Source: Candidatus Baltobacteraceae bacterium (GTDB taxonomy: Bacteria > Vulcanimicrobiota > Vulcanimicrobiia > Vulcanimicrobiales > Vulcanimicrobiaceae). From it: a stretch of 64,000 nucleotides of DNA. The notes under the pieces were generated by a model. It had not been told where the DNA came from. It did not search any database and saw nothing but the letters and a program-made list of their open reading frames with translations. The translations under genes were made by a program, and so were the position numbers. Every line of letters begins with the position of its first letter. Positions within the stretch are counted from its first letter, which is position 1. Shown one piece after another: positions 25,894 through 35,749 of the stretch. The stretch covers positions 558,001 through 622,000 of the forward strand of contig DASXEW010000001.1 in assembly GCA_036489885.1 (NCBI GenBank), read 5' to 3'.

Positions 25894-26567
25894 GGCAACG
25901 AATACGCGGACGCTAGCCTCGCCCTGACGTCCCACACGCGCCGTCCGATTGCGCGAAGAAATAGTCCGCCTTGCAGCGTGGAGCCGGTGCCGATGCGAAC
26001 GGAATTATCGTCCGCGTCCGCTACGCGCAGCTCGCCCCCGAACCCGACGAACGTGCCCACCGCGCTACACTGAAGCCTTTCCGTATCGAGCGCGATCGCG
26101 TCGCGCAGCGCCAGACGCTCGCCGCGACGAATCGTCGTGATGAGTCGGGCGCGTGCTGGTGCGTTCTCGGCTTGCGCGATACATTCGAGCATCGATATTC
26201 GCGCGGTCGGCGCGAGCTCGATTTCGGTGCGGCCTTCGTAGCACGCGGTTCCGAATAGCAGCAGTGGTTCCGTGCGTAACTCGAGAGTCGCACCTTCCGC
26301 GACGGTCCAGTGCGCAAAGCATTTGGAGGTGCCCGGGCCGTAGATTTTCGTCGCGCTCTGGCTTTCTACGATCAGGTGCGCGCCTGCACCGACCTGTCCA
26401 ACGATTTGCAGCCGATCTCCACCGAGCGAGCCGGGTCCAAGCGTCGAAACGATGACGCGCGTTCCGATACCGTCGTCAAACGCGCGGCTCGAACGCGCTG
26501 TCCCTTCGTAGTAGACGCGGACGAGCCGCGTCGCGCCGGCGCGTTGCTCCGCGTCGAGGAGCAGCAA
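25863..26567 (-). CDS. ureD: Urease accessory protein UreD
   Basis: A 234-residue urease maturation scaffold that binds apo-urease with UreF and UreG for nickel delivery. Family segments are STLGPGSLGGDRLQI, SQSATKIYG and EPLLLFGTACYEGRTEIEL. TTG 26567 lies five bases after the ureG stop and is the only sensible start. It is the last gene of the urease operon and overlaps the 3' end of the cytochrome gene on the other strand. Confidence 0.9.
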   Translation of the reverse strand: MLLLDAEQRAGATRLVRVYYEGTARSSRAFDDGIGTRVIVSTLGPGSLGGDRLQIVGQVGAGAHLIVESQSATKIYGPGTSKCFAHWTVAEGATLELRTEPLLLFGTACYEGRTEIELAPTARISMLECIAQAENAPARARLITTIRRGERLALRDAIALDTERLQCSAVGTFVGFGGELRVADADDNSVRIGTGSTLQGGLFLRAIGRRVWDVRARLASAYSLPQVLPFCDIK

Positions 26568-26572
26568 GCCGT

Positions 26573-27184
26573 CTATGGCCGCGCGTCGAGCAACGTCGCG
26601 CGCTCGACGAACGCGACGACGGCATCGACGCCGACACCGTGCCGCATATCCGTAAACAGAAACGGACGCTCGCCACGCGCTACTTGCGCATCCCGTCGCA
26701 TCCGTTCGAGATCAGCACCGACGTGAGGTGCGAGGTCGATCTTGTTGATGACAAGCAGATCGGATCGGCTGATTCCGGGGCCGCCTTTCGCCGGAATCTT
26801 ATCACCTCCGGCAACATCGATGACGTAGACGGTGACGTCGGCGAGATCGGGGCTGAACGTCGCGGCCAAATTGTCGCCACCGCTTTCAACGATCACGAGC
26901 TCTAGGCCGGGAAACTTGCCTTCGAGATTCGCGATCGCTGCGAGATTGAGCGAGGCGTCTTCGCGAATCGCCGTGTGCGGACAGCCTCCGGTCTCGACCC
27001 CGAGGATTCGTTCCGATGGAAGGCACCCGCTACGCGTCAGTATCAATGCGTCTTCCTTCGTATAGATGTCGTTCGTCACCACGGCGAGGTTGAAACGCGG
27101 ATGGAATGCCCGTGCAAGCTGCTCGACGAGTGCAGTTTTCCCGGTTCCTACGGGGCCGCCGATACCGACGCGCAGTGCGCTCAC
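26573..27184 (-). CDS. ureG: Urease accessory GTPase UreG
   Basis: A 203-residue SIMIBI-class GTPase that delivers Ni2+ to urease. P-loop [17 protein letters not shown], the CPH metal motif in [32 protein letters not shown], and base-recognition [12 protein letters not shown] 27184 is chosen: it overlaps the ureF stop as GTGA and starts just before the P-loop; the longer open frame upstream is a shadow of ureF. Confidence 0.96.
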   Translation of the reverse strand: MSALRVGIGGPVGTGKTALVEQLARAFHPRFNLAVVTNDIYTKEDALILTRSGCLPSERILGVETGGCPHTAIREDASLNLAAIANLEGKFPGLELVIVESGGDNLAATFSPDLADVTVYVIDVAGGDKIPAKGGPGISRSDLLVINKIDLAPHVGADLERMRRDAQVARGERPFLFTDMRHGVGVDAVVAFVERATLLDARP

Positions 27185-27852
27185 GAAGCGAACATTCTTC
27201 CGTCGAGCGACGCGTGGCGCATGGCGTCGATCTCGCAGGCAAAGGCCTGCGTGCGAAGATCCTCCGCGGACTCGACGCGCTGCGCGCGCTGTGCCGCTTC
27301 TTCGATTAACGATCGAAGCCGCCAAAGCACGTCGACTCCTGCGCGCTGGCCCAGCGGGATCGCGCGCACGGCTACCGACACGAGCGCGCTGACGGTACAC
27401 GAGAGATAGGCCCTCAATCCGTCACTCCATGGCACGGCGGCGGCGGCATAGCCAAGCCCGCAGGCCAGCGAGTGCACGCCGTACGCTTCGTTTCGTGCAA
27501 GCAAAGTGCTGTAGCGATCGAGGGCATCAGACTGAAGGCGCATCGCGTCGTAGCTCGCAAGCGTTGCCCGAGCCAGCTGGGCATTCGCAGCCCGGACCTC
27601 GTCGGCAACGATGGCCGCGCTTACGACTTCGTCAAGGGCGAGTACATCATTTCCATCGCGAGTTGCGAGAACGAAGGCTGCCGCGTCGAGCGTCGCGAGG
27701 CCGTCCAAAACAAATGACGATATCCAGGTCGCAATCGTATCGGCGTCGTACGCGCGGCCGTCGAGAATCGCAGTTTCCAAGCCGAATGAGTGCCCGAAAG
27801 CTCCCGTCGGAAATGCGCTGTCGGCCAGCACGAGAATTTGCACCAGGCTCAT
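27181..27852 (-). CDS. ureF: Urease accessory protein UreF
   Basis: A 223-residue all-helical urease assembly factor, partner of UreD and activator of UreG. It begins [21 protein letters not shown], the UreF hallmark, and has [20 protein letters not shown] and [12 protein letters not shown]. It overlaps ureE and ureG by four bases each. Confidence 0.94.
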   Translation of the reverse strand: MSLVQILVLADSAFPTGAFGHSFGLETAILDGRAYDADTIATWISSFVLDGLATLDAAAFVLATRDGNDVLALDEVVSAAIVADEVRAANAQLARATLASYDAMRLQSDALDRYSTLLARNEAYGVHSLACGLGYAAAAVPWSDGLRAYLSCTVSALVSVAVRAIPLGQRAGVDVLWRLRSLIEEAAQRAQRVESAEDLRTQAFACEIDAMRHASLDGRMFAS

Positions 27853-28307
27853 TCGTGACCATGCGGTGCATGCGCGTGGCGAAAAGGCTCGGCAACGACG
27901 CGCGCTTCGCGCGAAAATGGAACGTTTTGTTCGCGTAGAAGCGCTTCGACGAGCGGATCGTATCGGACGAGGATCGCGTCGCCGTCGAACTGCGCGGGAA
28001 GATGCCGGTTTCCGAGCGCGTGCCCAATCGCAAGGGCTTGTCCGATGTCACGCGGCCGAATAACGAACAATTCGTCGGCTTCGACGCCGACGATCACGAC
28101 GAGATTCTCGTCCGCGTAGAGAACGTCGCCGTCGCGAAGCCTGCGCTCGTCATCGAAACGAATTCCGATTTCGCCGACGCTGCTTTCGAGGCGCAGGACG
28201 CGTTTTGCAAGATCGTCACTGCGGACGACGACGCGTTCGACGCGCCGCGCCCCGACATCGAAACGATCCAGATTGCCGAGCGGCGCGGGGATCGTGCGGA
28301 GCGTCAA
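27849..28307 (-). CDS. ureE: Urease nickel metallochaperone UreE
   Basis: A 152-residue nickel-binding chaperone. The TTG start at 28307 overlaps the ureC stop as TTGA; the longer frame lies inside ureC. The UreE core shows [36 protein letters not shown] (the conserved Ni-ligand His) and [13 protein letters not shown] His-rich tail (HAHAPHGHE) ends the protein, a common feature for nickel storage. Confidence 0.93.
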   Translation of the reverse strand: MTLRTIPAPLGNLDRFDVGARRVERVVVRSDDLAKRVLRLESSVGEIGIRFDDERRLRDGDVLYADENLVVIVGVEADELFVIRPRDIGQALAIGHALGNRHLPAQFDGDAILVRYDPLVEALLREQNVPFSREARVVAEPFRHAHAPHGHE

Positions 28308-30022
28308 AACAGTGCATACCGCTGGGCTAGAGGAAGCTCGCGTGCGGGCTCGCATAGCAGCAGCTCGCCGTCGGCTCGTACCTCGTAGGTCCTCGGGTCG
28401 ACTTCGATACGGGGCGTCGCCGAGTTGCGGATCATGTCGCGCTTACCGATCGAGCGCGTGTTACGCACGGCAACCAGACGCCGTCCCGTTGCATGCCGCT
28501 CGGAAATGCCGGCGGCGAGCGATGCATTTGAGACGAAGCTAACCGCAATCGACTGTGGCATCCGCCCATACGTGCCCCACATCGGACGCATGCGAACGGG
28601 TTCTGGGGTTGGGATCGAAGCATTCGCGTCTCCCATCGCCGCCCACGCGATCGCGCCGCCTTTGATGACCAGCTCGGGACGCACGCCAAAGAACGCAGGC
28701 TTCCAGAGCACGAGGTCCGCAAGCTTGCCGACTTCGATCGAACCGACTTCGTGCGCTACTCCGTGCGTGATCGCGGGATTGATCGTGTATTTTGCTATAT
28801 ATCGCTTGACGCGCTCATTGTCGTTCTTGGCAGTATCGCCGGGCAAGGGACCTCGCTGCAGTTTCATTTTGTGCGCGGTTTGCCACGTTCGCATGATCAC
28901 TTCGCCGACGCGACCCATCGCTTGCGAATCTGATGAAAGCATCGAAAGCGCGCCGATGTCGTGCAAGATGTCCTCGGCCATTATCGTCTCGGCGCGGATA
29001 CGTGAATCTGCGAACGCGACGTCTTCGGGGATCCTAGGGTCGAGATGATGGCAGACCATCAGCATGTCGAGGTGCTCGGCGATCGTGTTGATTGTGTACG
29101 GACGTGTAGGATTCGTGGACGAGGGCAGAACATACGCTTCGCCCGCGATTCGGATTATGTCGGGTGCGTGTCCGCCGCCGGCGCCTTCCGTGTGATAGGT
29201 ATGGATCGGGCGGCCGGCGATCGCACGAATCGTTTCCTCGACGAAGCCCATCTCGTTGAGCGTGTCGGTGTGGATCGCAACTTGCACGTCGTATTCGTCG
29301 GCGACGCGCAAGGCGGTGTCGATCGCAGCAGGCGTCGTCCCCCAGTCCTCGTGCAACTTGAGACCCATCGCGCCGGCTTTGACTTGTTCGGCGAGCGGTG
29401 CCGTGTCGGATGCGTTACCTTTCCCGAGAAAGCCGACGTTCACGGCGAGTGAATCGACGGCTTCGAGCATCCGAGCGATGTGCCACGCGCCGGGCGTGCA
29501 GGTCGTCGCGTTCGTTCCCGAAGCAGGCCCGGTTCCGCCCCCGATCATCGTTGTTATCCCGCTTGCGATGGCGACGTCAACCTGCTGCGGACAGATGAAA
29601 TGTATGTGCGCGTCGATTGCCCCGGCAGTGAGCACGTGATTTTCGCCGGCGATCGCTTCAGTTGCCGCGCCGACGATCATCCCCGGCGTGACGCTTTCCA
29701 TCACCCATGGGTTCCCTGACTTTCCGATTCCCGCAATGCGCCCGTCGCGAATACCGACGTCGGCTTTATAAATGCCGCCGATGGCGTCGATGATGGTAAC
29801 GTTCGTGATCACCGTATCGAGAACGCCGTCGCCGTCGCGTGTTGCGGTCGGATGCTGACCCATCGCATCGCGAATCACTTTACCGCCACCGAAAACGGTC
29901 TCGTCGCCATACGTTCCGAGATCGCGCTCGATCTCGACGATGAGATCCGTATCGGCAAGTCGGAGGCGATCGCCTGTTGTCGGTCCGTACAAACGCGCGT
30001 ATGCCGCGCGATCGATCTTCAT
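28304..30022 (-). CDS. ureC: Urease alpha subunit UreC
   Basis: A 572-residue catalytic subunit that hydrolyses urea to ammonia and carbamate. ATG 30022 ([19 protein letters not shown]) is the conserved start. Ni ligands lie in [13 protein letters not shown] and [16 protein letters not shown]. The bridging carbamylated Lys is in [13 protein letters not shown], followed by IHTDTLNE and the flap [19 protein letters not shown]. It is directly preceded by the GC-rich leader hairpin at 30023-30060, which separates it from ureB by 69 bases. Confidence 0.98.
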   Translation of the reverse strand: MKIDRAAYARLYGPTTGDRLRLADTDLIVEIERDLGTYGDETVFGGGKVIRDAMGQHPTATRDGDGVLDTVITNVTIIDAIGGIYKADVGIRDGRIAGIGKSGNPWVMESVTPGMIVGAATEAIAGENHVLTAGAIDAHIHFICPQQVDVAIASGITTMIGGGTGPASGTNATTCTPGAWHIARMLEAVDSLAVNVGFLGKGNASDTAPLAEQVKAGAMGLKLHEDWGTTPAAIDTALRVADEYDVQVAIHTDTLNEMGFVEETIRAIAGRPIHTYHTEGAGGGHAPDIIRIAGEAYVLPSSTNPTRPYTINTIAEHLDMLMVCHHLDPRIPEDVAFADSRIRAETIMAEDILHDIGALSMLSSDSQAMGRVGEVIMRTWQTAHKMKLQRGPLPGDTAKNDNERVKRYIAKYTINPAITHGVAHEVGSIEVGKLADLVLWKPAFFGVRPELVIKGGAIAWAAMGDANASIPTPEPVRMRPMWGTYGRMPQSIAVSFVSNASLAAGISERHATGRRLVAVRNTRSIGKRDMIRNSATPRIEVDPRTYEVRADGELLLCEPARELPLAQRYALF

Positions 30023-30060
30023 TTTAAAGGCGCTCCGCCCCAGGCTCCACGCCCCCCATG
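30023..30060 (-). promoter_or_regulatory. Leader hairpin directly before ureC (copy A)
   Basis: Reading toward ureC, this is ATGGGGGGCGTGGAGCC followed by TGGGGCGGAGCGCC and TTTAAA, then the start codon. It is almost the same sequence as copy D at 57012-57050. GGCGT can pair with GCGCC (last pair U-G; C-G in copy D). GGAG near the end is a plausible ribosome-binding site about ten bases before ATG. An AATGTTG motif lies 64 bases before the start. Confidence 0.6.
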
Positions 30061-30091
30061 CCGACATTCCCCGAGGGGGCCCTCAACAACA

Positions 30092-30400
30092 TTAGTCTAG
30101 CTGTCCGTTTACTTTATTGCGCAGCCCGACGATGCGTCGCTCGCCGCCAATCGCTACGAGACCGGTTGGGCGTTCGATACCTGGCTCGAAACGAATCGCT
30201 GTACCCGCGGGAATGTCGAGGCACATGCCGTGAGCGGCGACTCGATCGAAGACGAGGGCATCGTTGACTTCGGCGAAGTGCGCATGCGAGCCGACTTGAA
30301 TCGGTCGGTCACCGGTGTTCTTGACGTCGACGGTGCGGCGCGTGCGGCCGGCGCGTAGCTCGATGTCCCCGGATGCCGGAAGCAATTCGCCGGGCTTCAC
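30092..30400 (-). CDS. ureB: Urease beta subunit UreB
   Basis: A 102-residue small urease subunit. It begins [19 protein letters not shown] and contains [18 protein letters not shown] and RFEPG, the standard UreB pattern. GTG 30400 overlaps the ureA stop as GTGA; a longer open frame upstream only shadows ureA. The C-terminus ([15 protein letters not shown]) is complete. Confidence 0.95.
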   Translation of the reverse strand: MKPGELLPASGDIELRAGRTRRTVDVKNTGDRPIQVGSHAHFAEVNDALVFDRVAAHGMCLDIPAGTAIRFEPGIERPTGLVAIGGERRIVGLRNKVNGQLD

Positions 30401-30699
30401 GGGATCGGCTCGTGGATCGTCACGAGCTTTGTTCCATCGGGGAAGGTTGCCTCGACTTGGACTTCGTGCAACATCTCGGGAATGCCGTCCATCACGTCTT
30501 CGCGCGCCAGAACATTCCGGCCGCGCTCCATGAGATCGGCGACGGGAACGCCGTCGCGTGCTCCTTCGAGAACGAAGGACGAAATGACGGCAATTGCCTC
30601 CGGGTAGTTGAGCCGCACGCCGCGCTTGCGCCGGCGCCATGCCAACTCAGCGGCGTACGAAAGCAGCAGCTTATCGCGTTCGACGTCTGAAAGATGCAC
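30397..30699 (-). CDS. ureA: Urease gamma subunit UreA
   Basis: A 100-residue structural subunit. It begins [20 protein letters not shown] and continues [18 protein letters not shown] and [17 protein letters not shown], the standard UreA pattern. It starts nine bases after the NCS1 permease stop, so urease follows the pyrimidine-salvage genes in one minus-strand transcript. Confidence 0.96.
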   Translation of the reverse strand: MHLSDVERDKLLLSYAAELAWRRRKRGVRLNYPEAIAVISSFVLEGARDGVPVADLMERGRNVLAREDVMDGIPEMLHEVQVEATFPDGTKLVTIHEPIP

Positions 30700-30708
30700 G
30701 TGGGAACC

Positions 30709-32190
30709 TCATACGACGGTGTCCGTAATTGCGTCAAATTCTCCAGAACGCAGCACCGACGGGTCCCCTCGCATCAGCAGCGCGTACGCGATCAATCCGC
30801 CAACGAGTCCGAAAAGCCATCCTCCGGACCATAGAAAGTGCAGCGCGGACGTCGTCAGCCCAAGAAGCGCGATCGCCCAGCCGATGACGACGGCAATCAA
30901 CGCACGCAGGTTGAGGCCCCGGGCGTAGTCATAGCGGCTTTTCTCCTGATAGAGCGCCCGCAAGTCGAGCTGCTTGTTCCGAACGAGCCAATAGTCGGCG
31001 ATTGCGATGCCGTCGATCGGACCTAGAAGTGCGCCATACGTGCCGAGCCAGGTGAAGATGTAGTTGCCGTAGTTCGCCAAGACGTACCACGGCTGCATCA
31101 AGAGCGAGAGCAAACCCGTGATGACGGCGCCGATCGCGAACGTGATCCGGCTGGGCCACAGATTTTCGAACGCGCGCGCAGGCGCCATAACGTTTGCGCC
31201 GACGTTGATCGTGATCGATGACATCATCACGATGATGCCGGCAATGACGACGACAACTGTCGGAAATTTCAGGATCAAGTCGATCGGATTCCACAAGGCT
31301 TTTCCGAAGAGCAGCACAGTGCTGGATGTGACCGCGATCCCGATGAAGGAGAATATCGCCATCGTCAAAGGCATTGAAAACGTTTGCCCGAGAGCCTGAC
31401 CGCGCTGCGTTATGGCGTAGCGCGTGTAATCCGGAATGTTCAGCGCCAGCGTTGCCCAGAACGCGATGACGCCGATCACCGATGGAAAGAACGCGGCCCA
31501 GAAGGTCGCGCCGTGCAGCGTCGGCGGCGCTGCAAGCATCGGTCCGAACCCGCCTGCGCTGCTGATTCCCCATGCAAAAAGAGCCAGCGCTGCAAGTGCG
31601 AGCGTTGGTGCTGATATTTGTGCGAGCCGTCCGATGGCTTGCGGTCCGCGTGATGCAACAGCGACGTTCAAGAGCCAAAAGACGCCGAAGGCGATTGCAA
31701 GATGGCCGTTCGTGGCGTTCCACGCTTCGACCAAACGCCCGAGAATCGCGTCGAGCGCGAGACCGCCGAACCACGAATTGATTCCGAACCATCCGGCGGC
31801 AATGACCGCTCGCGCGAGTGCCGGCAGGTGCGCTCCGCGCATCCCGAACCACAAGCGCGCGAACACGGGGTACGGGATACCGAAGCGCGTGCCGGCGTGC
31901 GACACCAAGAGAATCGGCACGAGTACGACGCAGCTTCCGACGAAGACCGTCAGCACGGCTTCTGACCAGTTCATACCGAGCGCGATCATTCCGCTGGCCA
32001 GCGAATACGTCGGAAGGCACAAGCACATGCCGATCCAGAGCGTGGAGAACTTCGGCCCGGGCCAATTGTGCTCGACAAGCGTACAAGGGCGGAGATCGTC
32101 GTTCCAGAGATCTCCGTTTCCACTCACCTCGGCGATTGCATCCGCTTCAAGGACGACGATGTCGCCGTGCTGCGCTTGTGTTTTCGCCAC
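30709..32190 (-). CDS. NCS1-family nucleobase/hydantoin/allantoin permease
   Basis: A 493-residue transporter with 12 predicted helices. The N-terminal signature NGDLWNDDLRP, then NWPGPKFSTLWIGM, MALNWSEA-type helix 2 and the NIPDYTRYA motif mark the NCS1 family (Mhp1, PucI, uracil/allantoin carriers). GTG 32190 shares its G with the stop of the upstream ureidopropionase gene; upstream sequence in the long frame is shadow. Placed after a hydantoinase and a ureidopropionase, uracil, thymine, dihydropyrimidine or hydantoin are the likeliest substrates. Confidence 0.92.
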   Translation of the reverse strand: MAKTQAQHGDIVVLEADAIAEVSGNGDLWNDDLRPCTLVEHNWPGPKFSTLWIGMCLCLPTYSLASGMIALGMNWSEAVLTVFVGSCVVLVPILLVSHAGTRFGIPYPVFARLWFGMRGAHLPALARAVIAAGWFGINSWFGGLALDAILGRLVEAWNATNGHLAIAFGVFWLLNVAVASRGPQAIGRLAQISAPTLALAALALFAWGISSAGGFGPMLAAPPTLHGATFWAAFFPSVIGVIAFWATLALNIPDYTRYAITQRGQALGQTFSMPLTMAIFSFIGIAVTSSTVLLFGKALWNPIDLILKFPTVVVVIAGIIVMMSSITINVGANVMAPARAFENLWPSRITFAIGAVITGLLSLLMQPWYVLANYGNYIFTWLGTYGALLGPIDGIAIADYWLVRNKQLDLRALYQEKSRYDYARGLNLRALIAVVIGWAIALLGLTTSALHFLWSGGWLFGLVGGLIAYALLMRGDPSVLRSGEFDAITDTVV

Positions 32191-33086
32191 TAGAGCTCGA
32201 CCATCGCGCCGTACGTTTCCGGACGGCGGTCGCGATAGAACTGCCAGGTGTCGCGCACCTCGCGAATGACGTTGCGGTCTAAATTTCCGACGATCGCCTC
32301 GTCGCGATCGCGCGAGGCTTGAACCACGAATTGTCCACGCGGATCGACGAGATACGATTGTCCGTAGAACTCGCCCATGTTCCACGGCCCCTCGACGCCG
32401 ACGCGATTGATGGCGCCGACGTAGTATCCGTTCGCGACGGCGTGCGCAGGCTGTTCGAGTTTCCAGAGATACTCCGAAAGCCCCGCGACGGTTGCCGACG
32501 GATTGAAAACGATTTCGGCTCCGGCAAGCCCGAGAAGTCGGGCGCCTTCGGGGAAGTGGCGGTCGTAGCAAATGTACACGCCGACTTTTGCGAACCGGGT
32601 TTCGAAGACGGGATAGCCGCTGTTACCCGGCTTGAAGTAATACTTCTCCCAAAAACCGCACGGCGCGGGTCCGGCCGCAACCTGCGGAAGATGATGTTTG
32701 CGATACTTGCCGAGGTATGAGCCGTCCGCGTCGATGACTGCGGCCGTGTTGTAATAAACGCCCGGCTGTTTTTCTTCGTACATCGGAACGACGAGCACCA
32801 CGCCGAGCTCAGCTGCAAGATCCTGCATCAGCTTTGTCGTCGGACCATCCGGAATCGGTTCGGTTGCCTCGTACCATTTCGGCGTTTGTTCGGTGCAGAA
32901 GTACGGGCCGTAAAAAAGCTCCTGAAGACAGACGATCTGGGCGCCCTTCTTCGCGGCTTCTCGGACGAGCCGCAGGTGCTTCTCGATCGCCTTCTGCTTG
33001 TGCACGGCGACCGGCTGGCCACCGTCGACGTCGTGATGGGTTTGAATGAGCCCGATCTTAACGATGTCGGGTCTGCTGTCGTTCAT
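32190..33086 (-). CDS. Beta-ureidopropionase / N-carbamoyl amino acid amidohydrolase
   Basis: A 298-residue nitrilase-superfamily enzyme. Catalytic Glu in CLQELFYGPYF, Lys in GKYRKHHLPQV and Cys in YICYDRHFPEGARLL. The close fit to the ureidopropionase group and position after the hydantoinase gene (ATGA-type overlap) indicate hydrolysis of N-carbamoyl-beta-alanine to beta-alanine, CO2 and NH3, the last step of reductive pyrimidine breakdown. Confidence 0.93.
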   Translation of the reverse strand: MNDSRPDIVKIGLIQTHHDVDGGQPVAVHKQKAIEKHLRLVREAAKKGAQIVCLQELFYGPYFCTEQTPKWYEATEPIPDGPTTKLMQDLAAELGVVLVVPMYEEKQPGVYYNTAAVIDADGSYLGKYRKHHLPQVAAGPAPCGFWEKYYFKPGNSGYPVFETRFAKVGVYICYDRHFPEGARLLGLAGAEIVFNPSATVAGLSEYLWKLEQPAHAVANGYYVGAINRVGVEGPWNMGEFYGQSYLVDPRGQFVVQASRDRDEAIVGNLDRNVIREVRDTWQFYRDRRPETYGAMVEL

Positions 33087-34474
33087 AATTGCACCGGCCG
33101 GAAGGGAGCTGAGCGAGTGAATTTACCGCGTCCGCGTTCGCCGACGAACGTACCATCGCGGACGATTTGCGAGCCGCGCGAAAAGACGTGCTTGGCGCGA
33201 CCGTGGACTTGCATGCCTTCGAAAATATTGTTGTCGACATTCATGTGATGCTCGCGTGCGCTGATCGTGCGCGTCGCTTTCGGATCCCAAATGACGATAT
33301 CGGCGTCGCTACCTATCGCAATCGTGCCTTTCTTGGGGAAGAGGCCGAAAAGGATCGCCGGATTCGTGCTGGCCAGCGCGACAAATTTGTTCAGCCCGAT
33401 GAGACCCGAGACGACGCCGCTGTTGTACAGAATCGCAACGCGGTCTTCGATCGTCGGCGCACCGTTCGGAATCTTCGAGAAGTCGTCTTTGCCAAGCTCC
33501 TTTTGTCCCTTGTGATTGAAGGAGCAGTGGTCCGAGCCGAAGGTTTGAAGCTCGAAGTTCTTGAGCTTTCCGAGCAGAGCTTGCTGGTTCCACTTTTCAC
33601 GCAGTGGCGGCGACATCACGTAGTTTGCTCCGGCGAAATCCGGCCGGTCGTAATCGTCGACGCTGCAAACGAGATACTGCGGACACGTCTCGCCGTAGAT
33701 CGGCAAACCACGCTTGCGTCCGTCGCTGATCGCGTCGGCTGCCATCGCGCTCGAAACGTGAACGACGTAGATCGGAGCCTCCGCGATTTCGGCAAGCCGA
33801 ACCGCGCGATGCGTCGCTTCGCCCTCGCATTCGACGGGACGTGTCAACGCATGGTATTTGGGCGCGCGCATGCCGTCGGCGCGAGCTTGCGCGACGATGC
33901 ATTCGATCACGTCGCCGTTCTCGGCGTGAACTTGCACGAGTCCACCGTGTTTCGCGGCCGCCTTGAGCACCTTGAAGATGGTCTCGTCGTCGACTTGCAA
34001 GATGCCCTTGTAGGCCATGAAGACCTTGAACGAGTTCACGCCCTCGTCCTCGATCATCCGCTGGATCTCGGCGATCGTCTCGGGGCGACCGTCGGCAATA
34101 GTTAGATGGAAGGCGTAGTCGATCACGGCCTTCTCGGCAGCCTTCTTGTGCCAGGTGTCGAGCGCGTTCTTGAGCGAGTCGCCTTTGGTGTGCAGTGCGA
34201 AGTCGACGATAGACGTTGTCCCGCCGAGCGCCGCTGCTTTGGTTCCCGTAAAGAAGTCGTCGGCGGTAACCGTGCCGCCGAACGGCATGTCGAGATGCGT
34301 ATGCGGGTCGATGAACCCCGGGAAAACGAGCATCCCTTTTGCGTCGATCGTCGTGTGCGAATCCGGCGGGATATTTGCCGCGATTGCGGCCACGGTCTCT
34401 CGTTCGATGAGGATGTCCGCCCTGCTGGTGTCCGTCGCAGTGACAACCGTTCCGCCCTTGATGATCGTCCCCAT
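33083..34474 (-). CDS. Dihydropyrimidinase / D-hydantoinase
   Basis: A 463-residue cyclic amidohydrolase. Zn ligands in GFIDPHTHLDMPF, the carbamylated Lys in SFKVFMAYKG, further His in QVHAENGDVIE and YVVHVSSAMAADAI, and Asp in GSDHCSFNHKGQK. It opens dihydrouracil to N-carbamoyl-beta-alanine. Leader copy B (34475-34500) lies immediately upstream, although preA ends within it. It is coupled to the ureidopropionase gene by a four-base overlap. Confidence 0.95.
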   Translation of the reverse strand: MGTIIKGGTVVTATDTSRADILIERETVAAIAANIPPDSHTTIDAKGMLVFPGFIDPHTHLDMPFGGTVTADDFFTGTKAAALGGTTSIVDFALHTKGDSLKNALDTWHKKAAEKAVIDYAFHLTIADGRPETIAEIQRMIEDEGVNSFKVFMAYKGILQVDDETIFKVLKAAAKHGGLVQVHAENGDVIECIVAQARADGMRAPKYHALTRPVECEGEATHRAVRLAEIAEAPIYVVHVSSAMAADAISDGRKRGLPIYGETCPQYLVCSVDDYDRPDFAGANYVMSPPLREKWNQQALLGKLKNFELQTFGSDHCSFNHKGQKELGKDDFSKIPNGAPTIEDRVAILYNSGVVSGLIGLNKFVALASTNPAILFGLFPKKGTIAIGSDADIVIWDPKATRTISAREHHMNVDNNIFEGMQVHGRAKHVFSRGSQIVRDGTFVGERGRGKFTRSAPFRPVQL

Positions 34475-34500
34475 TCTAAAGGCGCTCCGCCCCTAAAATC
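34475..34500 (-). promoter_or_regulatory. Leader element before the hydantoinase gene (copy B)
   Basis: Reading toward the gene: GATTTTA then GGGGCGGAGCGCCTTTA and GA before ATG. The 17-base core is identical to the ureC and TlpA-gene leaders. GGAG at about ten bases from ATG can serve as ribosome-binding site. The 5' hairpin arm seen in copies A and D is missing; only the short GGCG-GAG-CGCC stem remains. Confidence 0.55.
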
Positions 34501-35749
34501 ATACCTGTGTTGCCTCCACGTCGTGCCACGTTCTCGTTGAGCGCCCATCGTCGACGCGCACCATCGTTATGCAATCGTCGACTGGACAGACCATCTGGCA
34601 CAGATTGCAACCCACGCAATGCGATTCGTCGACGACGCAGTCGGTCGTGCCGTTGCGCGGTATCCGGTCGATACATTGGTGCGCGGCGTCCTCGCACGCA
34701 ATGTAGCATTTGTTGCAATGAATGCAGAGACTCTGATCGATCCGAGCCACGATTTTGTAGTCGAGGTTCAAATCGTTCCAGTCTACGAACTTCGGGACGG
34801 TTTTCCCGATGATGTCTTGGGCGCGTGCGATACCGCGTCCGTCGAGATAATTGTTCAAGCCCTCGATCATATCGCCCACGATCCGGAATCCGTGATGCAT
34901 CACCGCGGTGCAGACCTGAACGCTCGTCGCACCCATCAACATGAATTCGACGGCGTCGCTCCACGTGGCGATCCCGCCGATGCCGCTGAGGGGAATCCCG
35001 ATTTCGGAATCGCGGGCGCATTCGCCGACCATGTTGAGGGCGATCGGCTTGACCGCCGGGCCGCAGAATCCGCCGTGCGAGCTCTTTCCGTCGACGTGCG
35101 GAATAGGATTCCAGGTCTCGAGATCCACGCCCATGAGGCTATTGACCGTGTTGATGAGGCTGATGCCCGCGGCTTTCCCGCGCCGTGCGGCACGGCCCAT
35201 GTGCTTGATCGAGGTCACGTTCGGCGTGAGCTTTACGAGAACGGGAATGCGGGTAGCCTCGACGACCCACGAGGTGACTTCCTCGATCAATTCGGGATCT
35301 TGACCGACGGCCGAGCCCATGCCGCGCTCGCTCATGCCGTGCGGGCAACCGAAATTCAATTCGAGCCCATCGCAACCGGTTTGCTCCACGCGTGCAACGA
35401 GGTCGCGCCACCGCTCTCGTTTGCATTCCATCATCAGGGAAACGACGATCGCGCGATCGGGGAAGCGTTTCTTCACCTCCACGATCTCGCGGCAATTATC
35501 TTCGAGTGACCGATCCGTGATGAGCTCGATGTTGTTCATCCCGAACATCCGGTATCCGGCCGCATTGAGTCCGGCAAAGCGTGAAGTCACGTTGACGATC
35601 GGGTCGCCCAGCGTTTTCCAAACGGCGCCGCCCCAGCCGGCCTCGAATGCGCGCATGATTTGGTAACCGCTGTTCGTCGGGGGAGCCGAAGCAAGCCAAA
35701 ATGGATTGGGGCTTGCGATGCCCGCGAGATTCGTTCGCAGATCGGCCAT
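34499..35749 (-). CDS. preA: Dihydropyrimidine dehydrogenase subunit PreA
   Basis: A 416-residue NAD-dependent dihydropyrimidine dehydrogenase catalytic subunit. The FMN barrel shows NPFWLASAPPTNSGYQIMRAF, LELNFGCPHGMSERGMGSA and IPLSGIGGIATWSDAVEFM. Two C-terminal [4Fe-4S] clusters have CIHCNKCYIAC and CVGCNLCQMVCPVD. It reduces uracil and thymine to the dihydro forms. It follows preT with a one-base junction. Confidence 0.96.
   Translation of the reverse strand: MADLRTNLAGIASPNPFWLASAPPTNSGYQIMRAFEAGWGGAVWKTLGDPIVNVTSRFAGLNAAGYRMFGMNNIELITDRSLEDNCREIVEVKKRFPDRAIVVSLMMECKRERWRDLVARVEQTGCDGLELNFGCPHGMSERGMGSAVGQDPELIEEVTSWVVEATRIPVLVKLTPNVTSIKHMGRAARRGKAAGISLINTVNSLMGVDLETWNPIPHVDGKSSHGGFCGPAVKPIALNMVGECARDSEIGIPLSGIGGIATWSDAVEFMLMGATSVQVCTAVMHHGFRIVGDMIEGLNNYLDGRGIARAQDIIGKTVPKFVDWNDLNLDYKIVARIDQSLCIHCNKCYIACEDAAHQCIDRIPRNGTTDCVVDESHCVGCNLCQMVCPVDDCITMVRVDDGRSTRTWHDVEATQV

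Noticed and set aside
33167-34105. 312-codon plus-strand frame
   Set aside because: Antisense to the hydantoinase gene, whose catalytic motifs are intact.
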